In this document: positions 33,811-49,200 of the stretch, in pieces | Layout of the letters: each line of letters begins with the position of its first letter | Numbering within the stretch: position 1 is the first letter of the stretch | DNA from: Cunninghamella blakesleeana | Lineage: Eukaryota > Mucoromycota > Mucoromycetes > Mucorales > Cunninghamellaceae | NCBI GenBank assembly: GCA_017871115.1 | Contig: JAFCIZ010000006.1 | Coordinates: 310,001-374,000 of the forward strand | Direction: 5' to 3' | DNA length: 64,000 nt | Position numbers and translations under genes: made by a program | Notes under the pieces: model-generated | Told to the model about the DNA's origin: nothing | Databases searched by the model: none | What the model saw: the letters and a program-made list of their open reading frames with translations, nothing else

Positions 33811-36260
33811 TTATTTTTTTCTATTGATAAATTCCTTTATTAGCTGACTCGATCTTAGAACAATAATTTCTGGCAATCCACCAAGATTAACATACCATTG
33901 TCCATAAGAAAGTGCTGTTTCTTTGCCAGGTACTATTCTATATAAAAATCTAATTTTCTCTGATTTAGTACTTGTTATCGTAGATGCCGATGTTGTTGCA
34001 TTAATACGTGAATCGCGCATTCTTTCTGTTGTATAAAAACTAATATGCTCTTCGTTTAATATCCCCTTCACTATTAGATCTGAATTAATAAAATAAAAAT
34101 AATATAATAAAATAAAGTTTATAGGATAAGCTGGGTATTTTTTTTTTCAAGTAGTACATATTTTTTTATTTAATATTAGTGTTACCATGGAAATGAGTTG
34201 ATGCAGCCACTTTTGGACATGATTTTCCTTTGGATATGTAATGAGTTTGAATTCTACCAAATAAGCTTATTCCATTAATTGTATTTGTACCCTTTATTAA
34301 ATTATTCCAATTAACCCACTGCGAGTAAATATAAAACCTTTTTTTTTCTATTACAAATTTACTTTTCCAAATTCATCAATAATAGCTAAACCATTTTCCG
34401 TTGCATAATGAACAGCTTGTGTCATCTGTTGCAAACCAAAGCTAAATGCACTATGAATCTCAGATATTATCAATTCATAAAGAAAATAGTAAAGATTAAT
34501 ATAAAAATGAAATTCATATAAATTTTCTTTTGTTTTCGTATGCCCAGTATCTTTTTTATATTTATAAGCGCTATCATTGTAACAGAATCCGATGTTTGTA
34601 CACTTGTAAAGATCTTGTCCATAACCCCAAGAATAGCTTTACTGGCTGGTACAAAACTGAAATAGAGCAATAAAGAATATATATATCAGCATATTATTAT
34701 TATTATAATTACTATCTTAATAAAAAATCCTTTATTTAGAATTGCCTTCCGATTTAGGCCATGTATACAATTAATCCTATCTGTTTTAGATATACACTTT
34801 TTCCAGAGTAATTGACACCAGTTAATAAGAGTAGACTATTGGATCAATTAAACGAATCTGTTGGGTTGGATAATATTGAAGATAGGAAAGAAGTATGTAA
34901 TCCGATACCTATACTACCAACTAAATGAGTATCATTTGCAATAAAGTTATCTGAAAGTTCATATAGAGGATGACGTCCTTTCTCTATAATCAATTCACTG
35001 TTTTCTGTTATTTGGGGTTTAATATATTTTTGTTGTACTGCTGTTAAATTAGAGGATAAAATACTATTTTTATATATTAGTAATTTATTGGGGTTTATTA
35101 TCAATCCATTATTTGATTTTTTCATTATAGTAACTCACCAATCCAATTATAATAATGTATTTGTGATTAATAATAATGATTCTTGAGATTGAAGGGAATT
35201 TTCGTCAAGATGTCGAACAATTTCGATTTCTCAATCTACAATTTTACATACACACATTCGTGTTAGTCGTTATTATTTTAATTTAGTATTATTATTTTAA
35301 TATACTATTATTTAAAGCTAATTATTACTAGTTATCATTGCATGTATATCTCTAAGAGCTTCGTTTGATTCTATGAATATTTATAGTAAATAATAAGTTA
35401 AAAAGGTTATAAAAAATATTCAATAAATCAGTCAGCATATTGTTATTAAATAAGTATTTCTATATGCCACTTTAATTGCCATTTGTTTTTTCGTTTTTAT
35501 AATAACAATACTCATTTATTGTAAATTAAAGATGAAAACCAGGAAAATCGGCCTGTGATGCTTTATTTTTTTGGTAATGCTATAATATAACTCAACTGGG
35601 GAAGGTAAATAGTATCAGTTATAATATTGAATTTTTGTAATGAATCATTAATTTTCAGAGTATAATAACCAAAGTATATAAAGGGTAAAAGAAAAACAAA
35701 TGAAAGTAAAAAAATGATTTTTATTAATTATTTAAACAAGAATATATATTTATTATTATTATTTGTTTTATTTAAAGCAAGTGGTACTATTCCATATTTG
35801 TAGCACGATGTTTGTGAATATGGGATAAAATGTCAGGCATATTTTTAATATGCTTTAAATGACTCTAAAGCTTTATAATAATACCATTACTTTCGCTTGT
35901 TTCAATAGTGGTAATAAAGTCCACAGAAGAAAGACGTATAGCTTACACTCTTTTATCTAGGGTAGGTTGTAGTATCTATTGCTTATTAAGTGTTCATCTT
36001 CAGGACTAATGGCATGCTTTAAAAGAACTACCATAGATAAGAATGAAAATCATAACGAGAAAAAAATCTCAAAAGAAAATATTAAATGCTAAAAATAAAA
36101 GATCAAATACTTACTAAATAAAGATATGCTTTCCTTTCCCTTTATTGATGGGTATTTGGAGAAGTATTTGTACTGAATATTTGTAATGTATTTAAAACAT
36201 CATATGCTATGTACATTATATTTTGTCTAATAAATGATTAAATATAAATACATATATATT
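33811..36260 (-). pseudogene. MSH5: Decayed MSH5 (meiotic MutS homologue)
   Basis: MutS-family pieces appear in correct order on the minus strand. LQIFSTNTSPN... lies at about 36200. ILQPTLDKRV and RLSSVDFITTIE are at about 35980-35900 with TAG and TAA stops in frame. LKHIKNMPDIL is at about 35860, TIYLPQLSYIIALPK near 35600, and EKGRHPLYELSDNFIANDT near 34960. Then come a TGA, Walker A GVNYSGKSVYLKQ (about 34820), YMA-stop-IG, FVPASKAILGVMDKIFTSV, Walker B AIIDEFGK (about 34375), GTNTINGIS, CPKVAASTHFHG and a C-terminal FLYRIVPG...SYG piece ending at 33811. RHPLxEL plus NDT points to MSH5 rather than MSH2 or MSH4. MSH4-MSH5 stabilises meiotic crossover intermediates; this copy cannot encode it. 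The N-terminus was not found. Confidence 0.7.
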
Positions 36261-37387
36261 TAATATTTCTTATATTTTTTTTTACCTTTAAGTATTATTA
36301 TTGATTATTTCTTACAAAAATAAAAAGTTTTATTGACATAGGCATGATAATCATAATTGAGCTTGTTTTATAAAGGTACTATCGAACAATATCCTATTCT
36401 GTTGAATAAATGGTTCTAGTAGTGGTGGTAAAGAGGAAGGTAGTAATGAAATATTTGAAAAAAGTAGGTCCATTTTTTTGATGTTGGGTGGGAGATGTAT
36501 CATTAGGATGGAAAATGTATTATATATGCCAATTTGTTAGAGCATATAACTCTTTTTGAGATGAATACAATTCGGAACCTAAGATTATTAAACTAATTTG
36601 CCAATCTGTGAATAAATTATCAATAAATAGGAGTACTAAGCAATGATTATATAGATTTTGCTATATTATAAGAATAAATTTTTTTAAATTGGATTTACTA
36701 TATTTTTTTATTATATTGTTTTAATAGGAACTATTAGCAGTACTTAATGTTAAATGAGTTGGTTATAGTTGTTCTACTACTAAAAAAAAATAGCAATTGT
36801 TAATATTTTTATTACAAGTTTTTATATTTGTTTTTTTATATGTATATAGTACTTGTATCTTGTAAATGTAATTATAAATCTACGTCATTTGTTTCTGCTA
36901 AAAAATAAATATCGTGGAATTCATATATATATATAATAAACACATCCATATATTGTTGATTTCCAGTAAGAACATGTTATGATTGTTTTTCTCTATCTAC
37001 TTCCTATTTAATCATAAAATAATTTTAATATAAAAAAGTACAATGCAATAAATAAATAATTCTATTTTTAATAGTAATGACAATTATATAATCTATATTA
37101 TATATTCATTTATATTTGACATGGTATGATGAAAATAATAATAATAATGAAAATGAAAATGAAAGAAAAGTAAAAAATGAAATTTAGCATAAACGGACTA
37201 ATAAATTTATACCTTTCTAAATTTGGAAATCGGAATTTCAATTTCAGTGTAGCTTTTTATTTTAACACGATTCCTATTTTTTTCTTCTTTTTTTCTTCCA
37301 CTTTTATAATTCTTTACCCCATTCCTTTTTTTTTTTTTTGTTCATCTTTTCTTCTTTTTCTATTCTCATTAATATATAATAAAAATA
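36261..37387. other. Intergenic, upstream of SEC18
   Basis: AT-rich, 1.1 kb. Stretches near 36390-36640 on the minus strand have short open runs that might be further decayed MSH5 N-terminus, but no motif could be matched. SEC18 promoter pyrimidine tracts lie at about 37270-37360. Confidence 0.45.
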
Positions 37388-40753
<3,366 letters not shown>

Positions 40754-40881
40754 AAAAAAATAAATTAACGGTTGTTATATCAGGTGATCAATAAAAAGTT
40801 TTTTTACTCCTGTGGTCTTAATTAAAAGAATTTTTTGTCCATTTTTTTCATACCTATCTCTTTTCTTTTTGCTCTTCTTTC

Positions 40882-40883
<2 letters not shown>

Positions 40884-40941
<58 letters not shown>
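40884..40941 (+). repeat. (ATT)n microsatellite
   Basis: About 19 ATT units between SEC18 and the Yippee gene, in the likely SEC18 3' UTR or Yippee promoter. It is one of many AAT/ATT tracts in this window. Confidence 0.85.
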
Positions 40942-40943
<2 letters not shown>

Positions 40944-41039
40944 TAATACTTTTGAACTTTTATATTTCTACTTTTTTCTATTTCTTCATTATTACATTTT
41001 TTTTTAAAAAAAATACATTATACAATTAATAACAACATT

Positions 41040-41514
41040 ATGAGTAAGACACACCAAGTTTACATTAATAATAATCGGATATATAGCTGCGCAACCTGCC
41101 ATTCACATTTAATAAGTCAAGATGATATTATATCAAGAGCTTTCCAAGGAAGGGTAAATATATAGTTATTATTTTTATTTGTATTAAAAATAAATAGAAA
41201 AATATATAAACGCCTTCTTTTTTGTATATATAAATATTTTACTATATTGATTTGGTTATTTTTTTAATATTATTATTATTTTCTAGCATGGACCAGCATA
41301 TTTTGTGGATCATGTGGCTAATATAACAGTAGGAGCGAAAGAGGAGCGAGTATTAATGACTGGTCTTCATACTGTAGCCGATATATCATGTGTAGTTTGT
41401 TTATCAAAAATAGGATGGAAATATATTTATGCAAATGAATCAAATCAAAAATACAAAGAAAATAAATGCATTGTTGAAAAAGCAAAGATTACAAAAGAAG
41501 TTTCTTGGGACTAG
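41040..41514 (+). CDS. Yippee-family zinc-binding protein
   Basis: Two exons (41040-41153 and 41287-41514) give 113 aa, the usual Yippee size. The two CxxC zinc half-sites are CATC near 17-20 and CVVC near 72-75, 52 residues apart as in the family. Between them are FQGRHGPAYFVDHVANITVG and RVLMTGLHTVADISC, and after them GWKYIYA. Yippee domains share a fold with cereblon and Mis18; some family members act in GID/CTLH-type ubiquitin ligases, but no role can be assigned here. It converges on the ETP1 gene with a 242-nt gap. Confidence 0.93.
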
Positions 41515-41756
41515 ATAGCATATATATATATATATATATATTTACTTCACCTACACATTTTTTACCATCATATAATATTTTATTATACTTGTTATAATCC
41601 ACTCTTTTTATTTACCAGTTTTAAATGTTTTTATTTTCCATTTTTTTTTTAGATAGAATGATAAATTATACCATATTCAAATTAAAATATAATACCAATA
41701 TTTATTCACTATATAGTCATCGTTTAATGTGTATGTATGTTTATATATCTATGTGT

Positions 41757-44485
41757 TTATCGTTTTCCTTTTTTCCCACGTCTAGTTTTATTTGATTTAT
41801 TAGGATTAGATTTTTGAAAGGTACCAACATTACCACCTGCCAATTCTGGAAGATCATTTACTTTATTCCTAGCTTCAACAAAGAATTTCAAATCACGGAT
41901 TTCATCATTAAGTTCTAAAAACATCTTCTTTTTATCTTGTAATATTTGTTTTAATTCTTCGTTCTGTTGTGAAAGTTTATTAGTTTCCTATAGATAATAT
42001 ATAAATATAAACATATTTTTAAAAAAATTACCAGTTTGTATTATTATTTTTATTTTATATATGTATTTGTTTATTTATTATTATTATTATGGTTACTTTT
42101 TTTTCTTCTTCCCACGATAAACGAGCAGATTCATATTTATCTTTCCAAGTTTGACAATTTTGTTCCAATTTACTTTTGTTTGTTTGTGTTAATTCCCATT
42201 CGTGAGCTATTTCTTTTTTTTGTGCCACCAAAATTTGTTGTTGGTCCATTTCATCTTGTATTTCATTTTGTACATAGTTTTGTTTTGCTGTCAGACTTGA
42301 AAGTTGTTTGACTAGTGCATTTAATTGATCTTCATAATATATACGCTGTGATTCAAGCTGTGACGTTAATAAATTGGTATATTCTACAGACATGGCATTT
42401 ATTTTTTCTTGTTGCATAATGTCAGTTTCATAATCTTTTTGGTTGGTGGAAGTTCTGTGTTTTATTGAGGAAGAAGTTGGTATTTTACCCCATACGCTTT
42501 TAATTTGATCACCATCATTATTCTGATGCTGACGATTTACTGTTCCACTGTTATTTTTAGTACTAGACGAGCTTTCGACCGCAGATGATGCTAATTGCAC
42601 AGATGAATTGTTTATATTAGTACTGCTACTACCACTACTTCCGATACCATTATTATTATTGTTGTTATTATGGTACTGATGCTGATGATATCTATCCTTT
42701 CCATCTTCTAAGTGGTATGAATGATCATTTCTTATTCCAGGTAACTCAACTAATTTTCCATCTACAGTATTTTGAATCAAACGATGTACGTACCCATCAC
42801 CGACATAGTCCCATACCCTTTGTGTATCGATTTCTAATGCATATAAATGGTTTGTTTCTCTATAATGTTCATAGGCATGGGCTTCTTGGTATCTACCACA
42901 ACCAATGTGTCCACAAATCATACAAATCCATAAGCTATCCGTTGATCCACAAGCAAAGCAACATAATCTATCGTCGTTCGCATGCCTTGATAATAGCCAT
43001 CCTTGATGATTTCTTTTTGGTACTAGCTTATCTGTATTATCCATGTTTAAAGATATATCACGACCTGATCCTTCCAATACTGGTTTTTCAGAGAACCGGC
43101 ATACATAGCAGCTATTATATATGTGAATCAGTTAACTTTTTTTGCATAATTGATTTTATATTTTTTTGTTTTTATAAACTTACTTTCCATGACCCCATTT
43201 TCCAAGACAACCACAATCAAATGAATGCTGACAAGTAAAACCTAAAAGTCCAGTGATATTTTCATCCATCCGTTCTAAACATACAGGGCAAGTCGGTAGT
43301 TCTATAATACAAGGTCTTAAATTTCTGTTACGTTCAGCTTGTAGAGTATCTTTTAACATTGGATATTGAATAATTATTTTTTTATTTGATTTATCGCTGT
43401 GTTCATTATTATCATCATCAGTATTTTGTGGTATTAAATTTATATCCCAAGATATTGAAGCTAAAAATACAATATGACATAGTTCAGGCTCCATTCCATG
43501 AAATTGGCGACCATTGAATTTACGATGATAGGTATAAGCTGACTCTACATCTTTGAATTTCATTATCACCATATATTTATTTGGAGATACATCTCTTTCA
43601 TTTTCAATATATAAATATAAAATATATTAATATACAGGTAAAAAACAGTATTTATTATTATTATTTTAAATTTAGCTAAGAAAAATCATTTCTATCTTAC
43701 CTAATAAATTTATACTGTTCGATTGTGTGATCAAAAGGTTTTACAAAAGTTAAAAAGTCATGTGTTGTCATATAAGAAGGTACGGATAATGTACACACTA
43801 TTGTCCCTAATTCTCCATTGTTATTGATTGCTGATAGCATATCTGGCATTAAATCTTCATGAACAGGATTTTCGTCACGATAAAGATGAAGAATACCATA
43901 TCCAATTTTTGAGTGTTGGTCTATTGATACTGTTGTGGTAGTTGTTTCTATTGAAGAAGTTGCTCCATGTTTACTTTTATTATTGTTTTTCTTTTTATTA
44001 TTCTTCTTTTCTTTATATATCGTTTCTATATCGATAGGTCCAAGTCGAAAGTCATCATTGGCATACGAAAGATTAAGAGAACTATTGGTATTATTATTAA
44101 ATGTTGCTGTATTGGATCTATGGGGCTGGTTGTCGGTATTATTGTTATTAATTGTTGTTGCCGCTGTTGCTATAGATGACGTAGCAGTAGTGGTAGTAGT
44201 TATATTTTTTTGGTATTCATAGGCTGGTGTAGGAGGGACATTTGGTTTTAATGATCTATCCGCTTGTTTTTTAAATAAATGCGGCTGTTCTTGCTGTTTA
44301 GTTGATGTGTTTTTATCTGGTCGATCTTTTATTATAGAGGTGATTTGCTGGTAATAAGTATCAATTAAATCAATTGTTTCTTTTGGTATTAAGTAAGGTG
44401 GTAATTTATCAAATATTGTTGTAGGTAGCTTAATAGGATTTAAAGTATATAATGCTAAATGAAAATGATAATAATACATTAACAA
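41757..44485 (-). CDS. ETP1: BRAP2/ETP1-type RING and UBP zinc-finger protein
   Basis: Predicted E3 ubiquitin ligase of the BRAP2/IMP family. Four exons (44485-43701, 43594-43184, 43111-42097, 41987-41757) give 813 aa; the second ATG at 44479 ([10 protein letters not shown]) could also be the start. Order: N-terminal BRAP2 RRM-like region, broken by a low-complexity Asn/Thr insert (about 75-180); RING finger [10 protein letters not shown]...[21 protein letters not shown] (about 362-402); UBP zinc finger [22 protein letters not shown]...H (about 448-500) that binds ubiquitin C-termini; a Ser/Asn-rich linker; a long coiled coil (about 630-760); and a basic tail ending TRRGKKGKR. In mammals BRAP2 tunes MAPK signalling; yeast Etp1 acts in ethanol response. 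A LINE lies just upstream. Confidence 0.92.
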
Positions 44486-44662
44486 AAATAATAATAGTAA
44501 AAGATAAAAAAAAAATATATAGGGTATATATAATATAATTATTAAAAATGCAGGTGAAGAAAAAATAAGAAAAAGAAAAAAAAAAATTCAATACCTTATT
44601 TTTTAAAAAATATAGTTTTTAAACCCAGTTTTTTATGCCAAAATTTTTTTTATCTTTTAATG

Positions 44663-44677
44663 TATTATATTAATATA
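44663..44677 (+). repeat. Left target-site duplication of the LINE
   Basis: TATTATATTAATATA, identical to 50245-50259, lies immediately before the LINE 5' end. Confidence 0.88.
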
Positions 44678-44688
44678 CATATTTTATC

Positions 44689-46260
44689 ATGGCTTTTTCT
44701 ATTTCAAAATCCATACCTAAGGATGGAGTTGGTACTCCTTCCACTCTATTTAATAAAAATAATTCTAACAAGCAATCCTGGGCTCAGGTTGCTAGTCGTA
44801 ATACTGAACGTCATTCTTTACTTTATTCTTATAATCACTCTGAAGATTTAAAAAAACATCAATTGCTTAGTTCACAATCAGATACACAAACAAACAAAGT
44901 AAAACATATCTATACAAAAATATGGGCTACTAGTCCTTCAGTTGGTAGCTTAATATTTGATGTTACTAACATTAAGATAACTCATCTAGAATTTATGGAA
45001 TTAGTCCTGGAACAATATCCGAATCGTAGAGGTCTTAAACCCGGAAAACAAGGATCTAGAAACTTTGCGGAAGTAAACTTTAAACCTGAAGACGACAATT
45101 ATGACAGGGCTAGAAATAAAGGTCTTTATTTCAAGAATGCAAACACTATTGTATACCCTACTATTGCTCTTAATCAAGCTACCAACCTAGTTCGCTTGAG
45201 TTTAACCGGTATCCCTTTTATGGATGAAGAAGATATTATGAGAGGTCTTAAATATACTCTTAGCATGTATGGTGAAGTTATTGATTTTGGTGTAAACAAA
45301 GAACCTACCACTGATACATTTATGGGTACAGGATATGCAGTTATTGACATTGGTAATGAAAATAATTATGCTCCACTTCAACACAAATTAGAATGGTTTG
45401 GAGGAAAACTCACTATTCAAGCCACTTGGGCTAATATGCCAACCTACTGCAAATACTGTCATGAAATTGGTCATATCATAAAAGACTGCCCGGCTAGTCG
45501 TCGATCCAAACTATGTTGGAACTGTAACCAAACGGGTCATGTTGCAGCCACTTGTCCTCGTGGAGCTCCTGCAAAAAAAGTTAGGAAATCACCTTCCAAT
45601 AACAAAGATGATTCTCACCCAGAAGTTAATAACATTTCTAACAAAATAGATGATACAGACAAACAATATAAAGACAATGAAAAGGATCAAGAAATACAAT
45701 ATGACAACAATACTGAAAACTGTAAAGAAATAGGAAGTGTTGGTACACATGAAGGAGAAGGGCATAGTATAGTTAATGATTTGGATGGCACACATCAAAC
45801 GCATGGAACAGATAATAATATCTCAGATAAGGAAATACAAAAGTGCAATGGAGATCATTCTGAAGGCAATTCACCTCGCCCTGATTATAATTCAGCATCC
45901 TCAACAAATGATGATAAAAATACAAGGGATAATATTCTGGATAACAACAATGGTAATGATGATGATAGTGTTCGATACGTTAATGATATGGATTATATAG
46001 ATGATGAATATGATTCAGCATTCAATGATATTGAAGAATTCATTAACAAAGAAACCACCGACATCTTGGATAACTTGGAAAAGGATAATAATATGGACGG
46101 AGTTATTACTACATCTATCAGCTCTACACATGTCATTGATGATACAACGGTTGAATCTAATGACAACAGATCAACCAGAATGTCGAAACATGCAAATATT
46201 GGTATTTCAAGGGAACACCTTAAACGTAAAGCTGGGACACCTGCCCGTTACTCTGCGTAA
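44689..46260 (+). CDS. LINE ORF1 protein, double CCHC zinc knuckle
   Basis: 523 aa. The N-terminus (KQSWAQVASR) resembles the start of many LINE ORF1 proteins. Residues about 80-240 are a folded region of unknown type. Two zinc knuckles lie at about 254-267 (CKYCHEIGHIIKDC) and 276-289 (CWNCNQTGHVAATC). The remaining 230 residues are polar, rich in Asp/Asn, and end in a basic stretch (HLKRKAGTPARYSA). ORF1 proteins package the element RNA. The ATG is 11 nt from the element's 5' end. The TAA stop (46258-46260) overlaps the ORF2 ATG by one base. Confidence 0.92.
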   Translation: MAFSISKSIPKDGVGTPSTLFNKNNSNKQSWAQVASRNTERHSLLYSYNHSEDLKKHQLLSSQSDTQTNKVKHIYTKIWATSPSVGSLIFDVTNIKITHLEFMELVLEQYPNRRGLKPGKQGSRNFAEVNFKPEDDNYDRARNKGLYFKNANTIVYPTIALNQATNLVRLSLTGIPFMDEEDIMRGLKYTLSMYGEVIDFGVNKEPTTDTFMGTGYAVIDIGNENNYAPLQHKLEWFGGKLTIQATWANMPTYCKYCHEIGHIIKDCPASRRSKLCWNCNQTGHVAATCPRGAPAKKVRKSPSNNKDDSHPEVNNISNKIDDTDKQYKDNEKDQEIQYDNNTENCKEIGSVGTHEGEGHSIVNDLDGTHQTHGTDNNISDKEIQKCNGDHSEGNSPRPDYNSASSTNDDKNTRDNILDNNNGNDDDSVRYVNDMDYIDDEYDSAFNDIEEFINKETTDILDNLEKDNNMDGVITTSISSTHVIDDTTVESNDNRSTRMSKHANIGISREHLKRKAGTPARYSA

Positions 46261-46262
46261 TG
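46258..46262 (+). promoter_or_regulatory. UAAUG stop/start overlap of ORF1 and ORF2
   Basis: TAA of ORF1 and ATG of ORF2 share one A. The same pentamer is known to support coupled reinitiation in the insect LINE SART1; here the role is inferred from position alone. Confidence 0.65.
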
Positions 46263-49200
46263 ATTAAACAACATAATAGTTTAAACCTATTTTCTTTAAA
46301 CTGTAATAGTTTAATTAAAACGGGTAAATCAAAAACTCAAAAAAGCTTCATCAGATACCTTCGTCTTTTAAACTCATCTATCCTCGCCTTACAAGAAACT
46401 CACATTAACGATTCCAACATTAATAGAATAACTAATCAATTTCAAGCCCAGCAATGTTTATGGACACAATATTGTGGACTTATATCCTTCTCCAATCATT
46501 ACCAATTATCTCCCAATCTTTTTCCTCAAGAAGAACGGGCCATATTATGCCAAGTAACACACCCTCAACAAATATACACTCCTTTCTATATACTAGTAAT
46601 TTATGCTCCAGCGAAGATAGCTCTGCGTAAGACTTTCTTCAAGAAGCTATATTCTTTACTACATCAACAAGACCTAAGTATTGACTTTAATCATATGATC
46701 ATTATGGGCGACTTTAACTACTCCTATAATCGATCTTATATATTAAACAATTCTGACGGCGACTGGTTATCTTTTTTAGAGGAACACTTCTACAACTGTT
46801 TTTCTTCAAATGGTCACCAAAACATTCCTACCTTTAGAAGATCTGATACATCATACTCTACCATCGATTATATTTTTGTCAGTAAACACTCTTATGCAAA
46901 TAACATAACTTCATTTGCTATTGATGAAATTAACAATGATTGGACGGATCATGACTCTCTAAATGTAAAAATCCAAATGGAACATGTATCTACACCAAGT
47001 GGACCTGGTTTATGGAAAGCAAATCCTCTCTTCTTAAAGGATAAAGATTATCAAAATAAATTACACCAAATAATCGACAAATACTTAACATCTACTGAAT
47101 ATGAAAAAAAATCACCTCAGGAAATATGGGATTTGATCAAGATTAACATTAAGAAATTTTCTCAAAAGTTTGGCCGACAATACATTAACTGGAGAACCAA
47201 GCTTTTAAAATTTCTACAGAAGAAACGAAATGCTTTCCTACGCAGTAAACCTCCTTTGGCTATCAGACTTCAACGTTTACCTTTTTATCATGAACAAATT
47301 GGTCACTTACAAGCAGAAATGGCTGAGATCGCTTTTCTAAGATCGGGTGCTAATTGGCGTGAAAAGGGGGAAAAATCACCAAAATATCTTAAAAAAATTC
47401 ACCAACGACGTTCTATTCAACAACACATTGAAAATTTGAATAATACTCCTGATATAGATAGTGATAATATAAAAGGAAACAATCATGATCAGATGTTAAA
47501 TATAACTCATCAATATTACCAACAACTTTATGATAGTGACATGGTGGATGAACTTGATATTGATACATATTTAAACTCGGTTGATCTTCCCACTCTTAAT
47601 TCATTTCAACAAGAATCATTAACTACTGCAATAACCTTTGAAGATATTACATACCATGCGTCTAGACTACCTGCTAATAGTAGTCCGGGATCTGATGGAC
47701 TTGGTTACCCTATGCTATCGTTCATATTTCAATATGATAAAATCAAAACTTTGATGGTGTCAATCTTTAATGAAGCATTATCTCATCAGAATTTTCCTAA
47801 ATCATGGCAAGACATTCGGGTACGTTTACTACCAAAGAAAGGTGATCTTACCTCACTATCTAATTGGCGTCCAATCTCTCTTATTAATTGCGATGCTAAA
47901 ATATTTACAAGAATACTGAACGATAGGATAAAGATTATTGCTAATAAACTCATTAATCCTTTTCAATCGGGATTTCTCCCTAAACGCTTTATTGCTGAAA
48001 ATGGTTTAACACTAAAATTAATTATGGAACAAGCTCAACAATCTAAATACAATGGTATTGGTCTTCTTCTGGATCAGCAAAAGGCTTATGATAGGGTTTA
48101 TGATGTTTATCTTAAAAAAACACTCTTGAAATTTGGCTTTCCTCCTTTAGTTGTAGAATGTATACATGGGTTATTTTTTGGTAATCAAGTCAAAATAAAT
48201 GTCAATGGATATTTTACATCATCAGTCATTCAACAACGTGGATTACGTCAGGGAGATCCTCTATCACCTATATTATTTAATTTTGTATTGGAACCTCTAT
48301 TATGTCACATTTTACAGGACTCAACTTTTAGTGGGTACAAAATACATAATAATGATACAGTACAACAAATTAAACTTTTAGCTTACGCAGATGATATATG
48401 TGTTCTCATAGATAATCAAAATGATCTTAACTCACTACAATCACATCTAACATCTTATATGAAAGTATCAAACGCAAAGGTTAATGTGGATAAAACAATT
48501 GCTTTTCCTCTTTCTGGTAAAAAGGATTTAGTATGGGTGAATGCTCTTAATGATTATAATATATCTCAATGGTGTGATCAACAGTTTGATATCCCTTTAT
48601 CATACCTGGGCTTTCCTATGATTATGACAAATGCACAACGGAAGTATTATCAAAAGAAGTTGCTATATAATATTGAAATTAAATGTAACATATATAAACA
48701 AAGAAACCTATCACTACGTGGCCGGGTTACTATTTTAAATACGTTAATATTATCTATGATTTGGTATCACCTTCGTCTATTTAATCCAAACAAATCTTTC
48801 TTTTACAAGTTAAGATCGATAATATACAATTTTATATGGCACCGGTTTTCTCCTAAAGCTTCTTACTCTTCCCTCTGCCTCCCTATTAATAAAGGTGGCC
48901 TTGGTGTACTAGACCCTTTGGCTCAATCTATGGTACTGAAACAAAGATGGATTAAATCAATAATAGAATCTGTAAACAACCATTCTATGTGTTCGGCTAT
49001 CTTACTTCATCACTTAAAAATGGCTGCTAGATCGGACTCTATTTGGTTACCTTTACTATTCCCAAGTTTACGTTTAAATCATTTATATAAGTTCCCCTAC
49101 ATGTTGTCAGGTATATGCGATACTATCGATCACTTTGGCTTCATTGGAAAAAATATAAAATGCTCAGCATCTACTGCATTATATTTACCAATTGTCAAAA

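Noticed and set aside
33811..36260. MSH5 as a functional intron-rich gene
   Set aside because: Introns were considered, but several stops lie within conserved motifs with no splice sites around them, so decay is the better reading.
40884..40941. Regular repeats resembling an array
   Set aside because: It is a simple ATT microsatellite with no spacers, and the DNA is eukaryotic, so it is not a CRISPR.
42036..42311. Hydrophobic ORF on the plus strand inside ETP1
   Set aside because: It is the complement of the coiled-coil coding region; the hydrophobicity is a codon-complement effect.
43935..44222. Leu/Val-rich ORF on the plus strand
   Set aside because: It is antisense to the Asn/Thr-rich insert of ETP1 and not a membrane protein.
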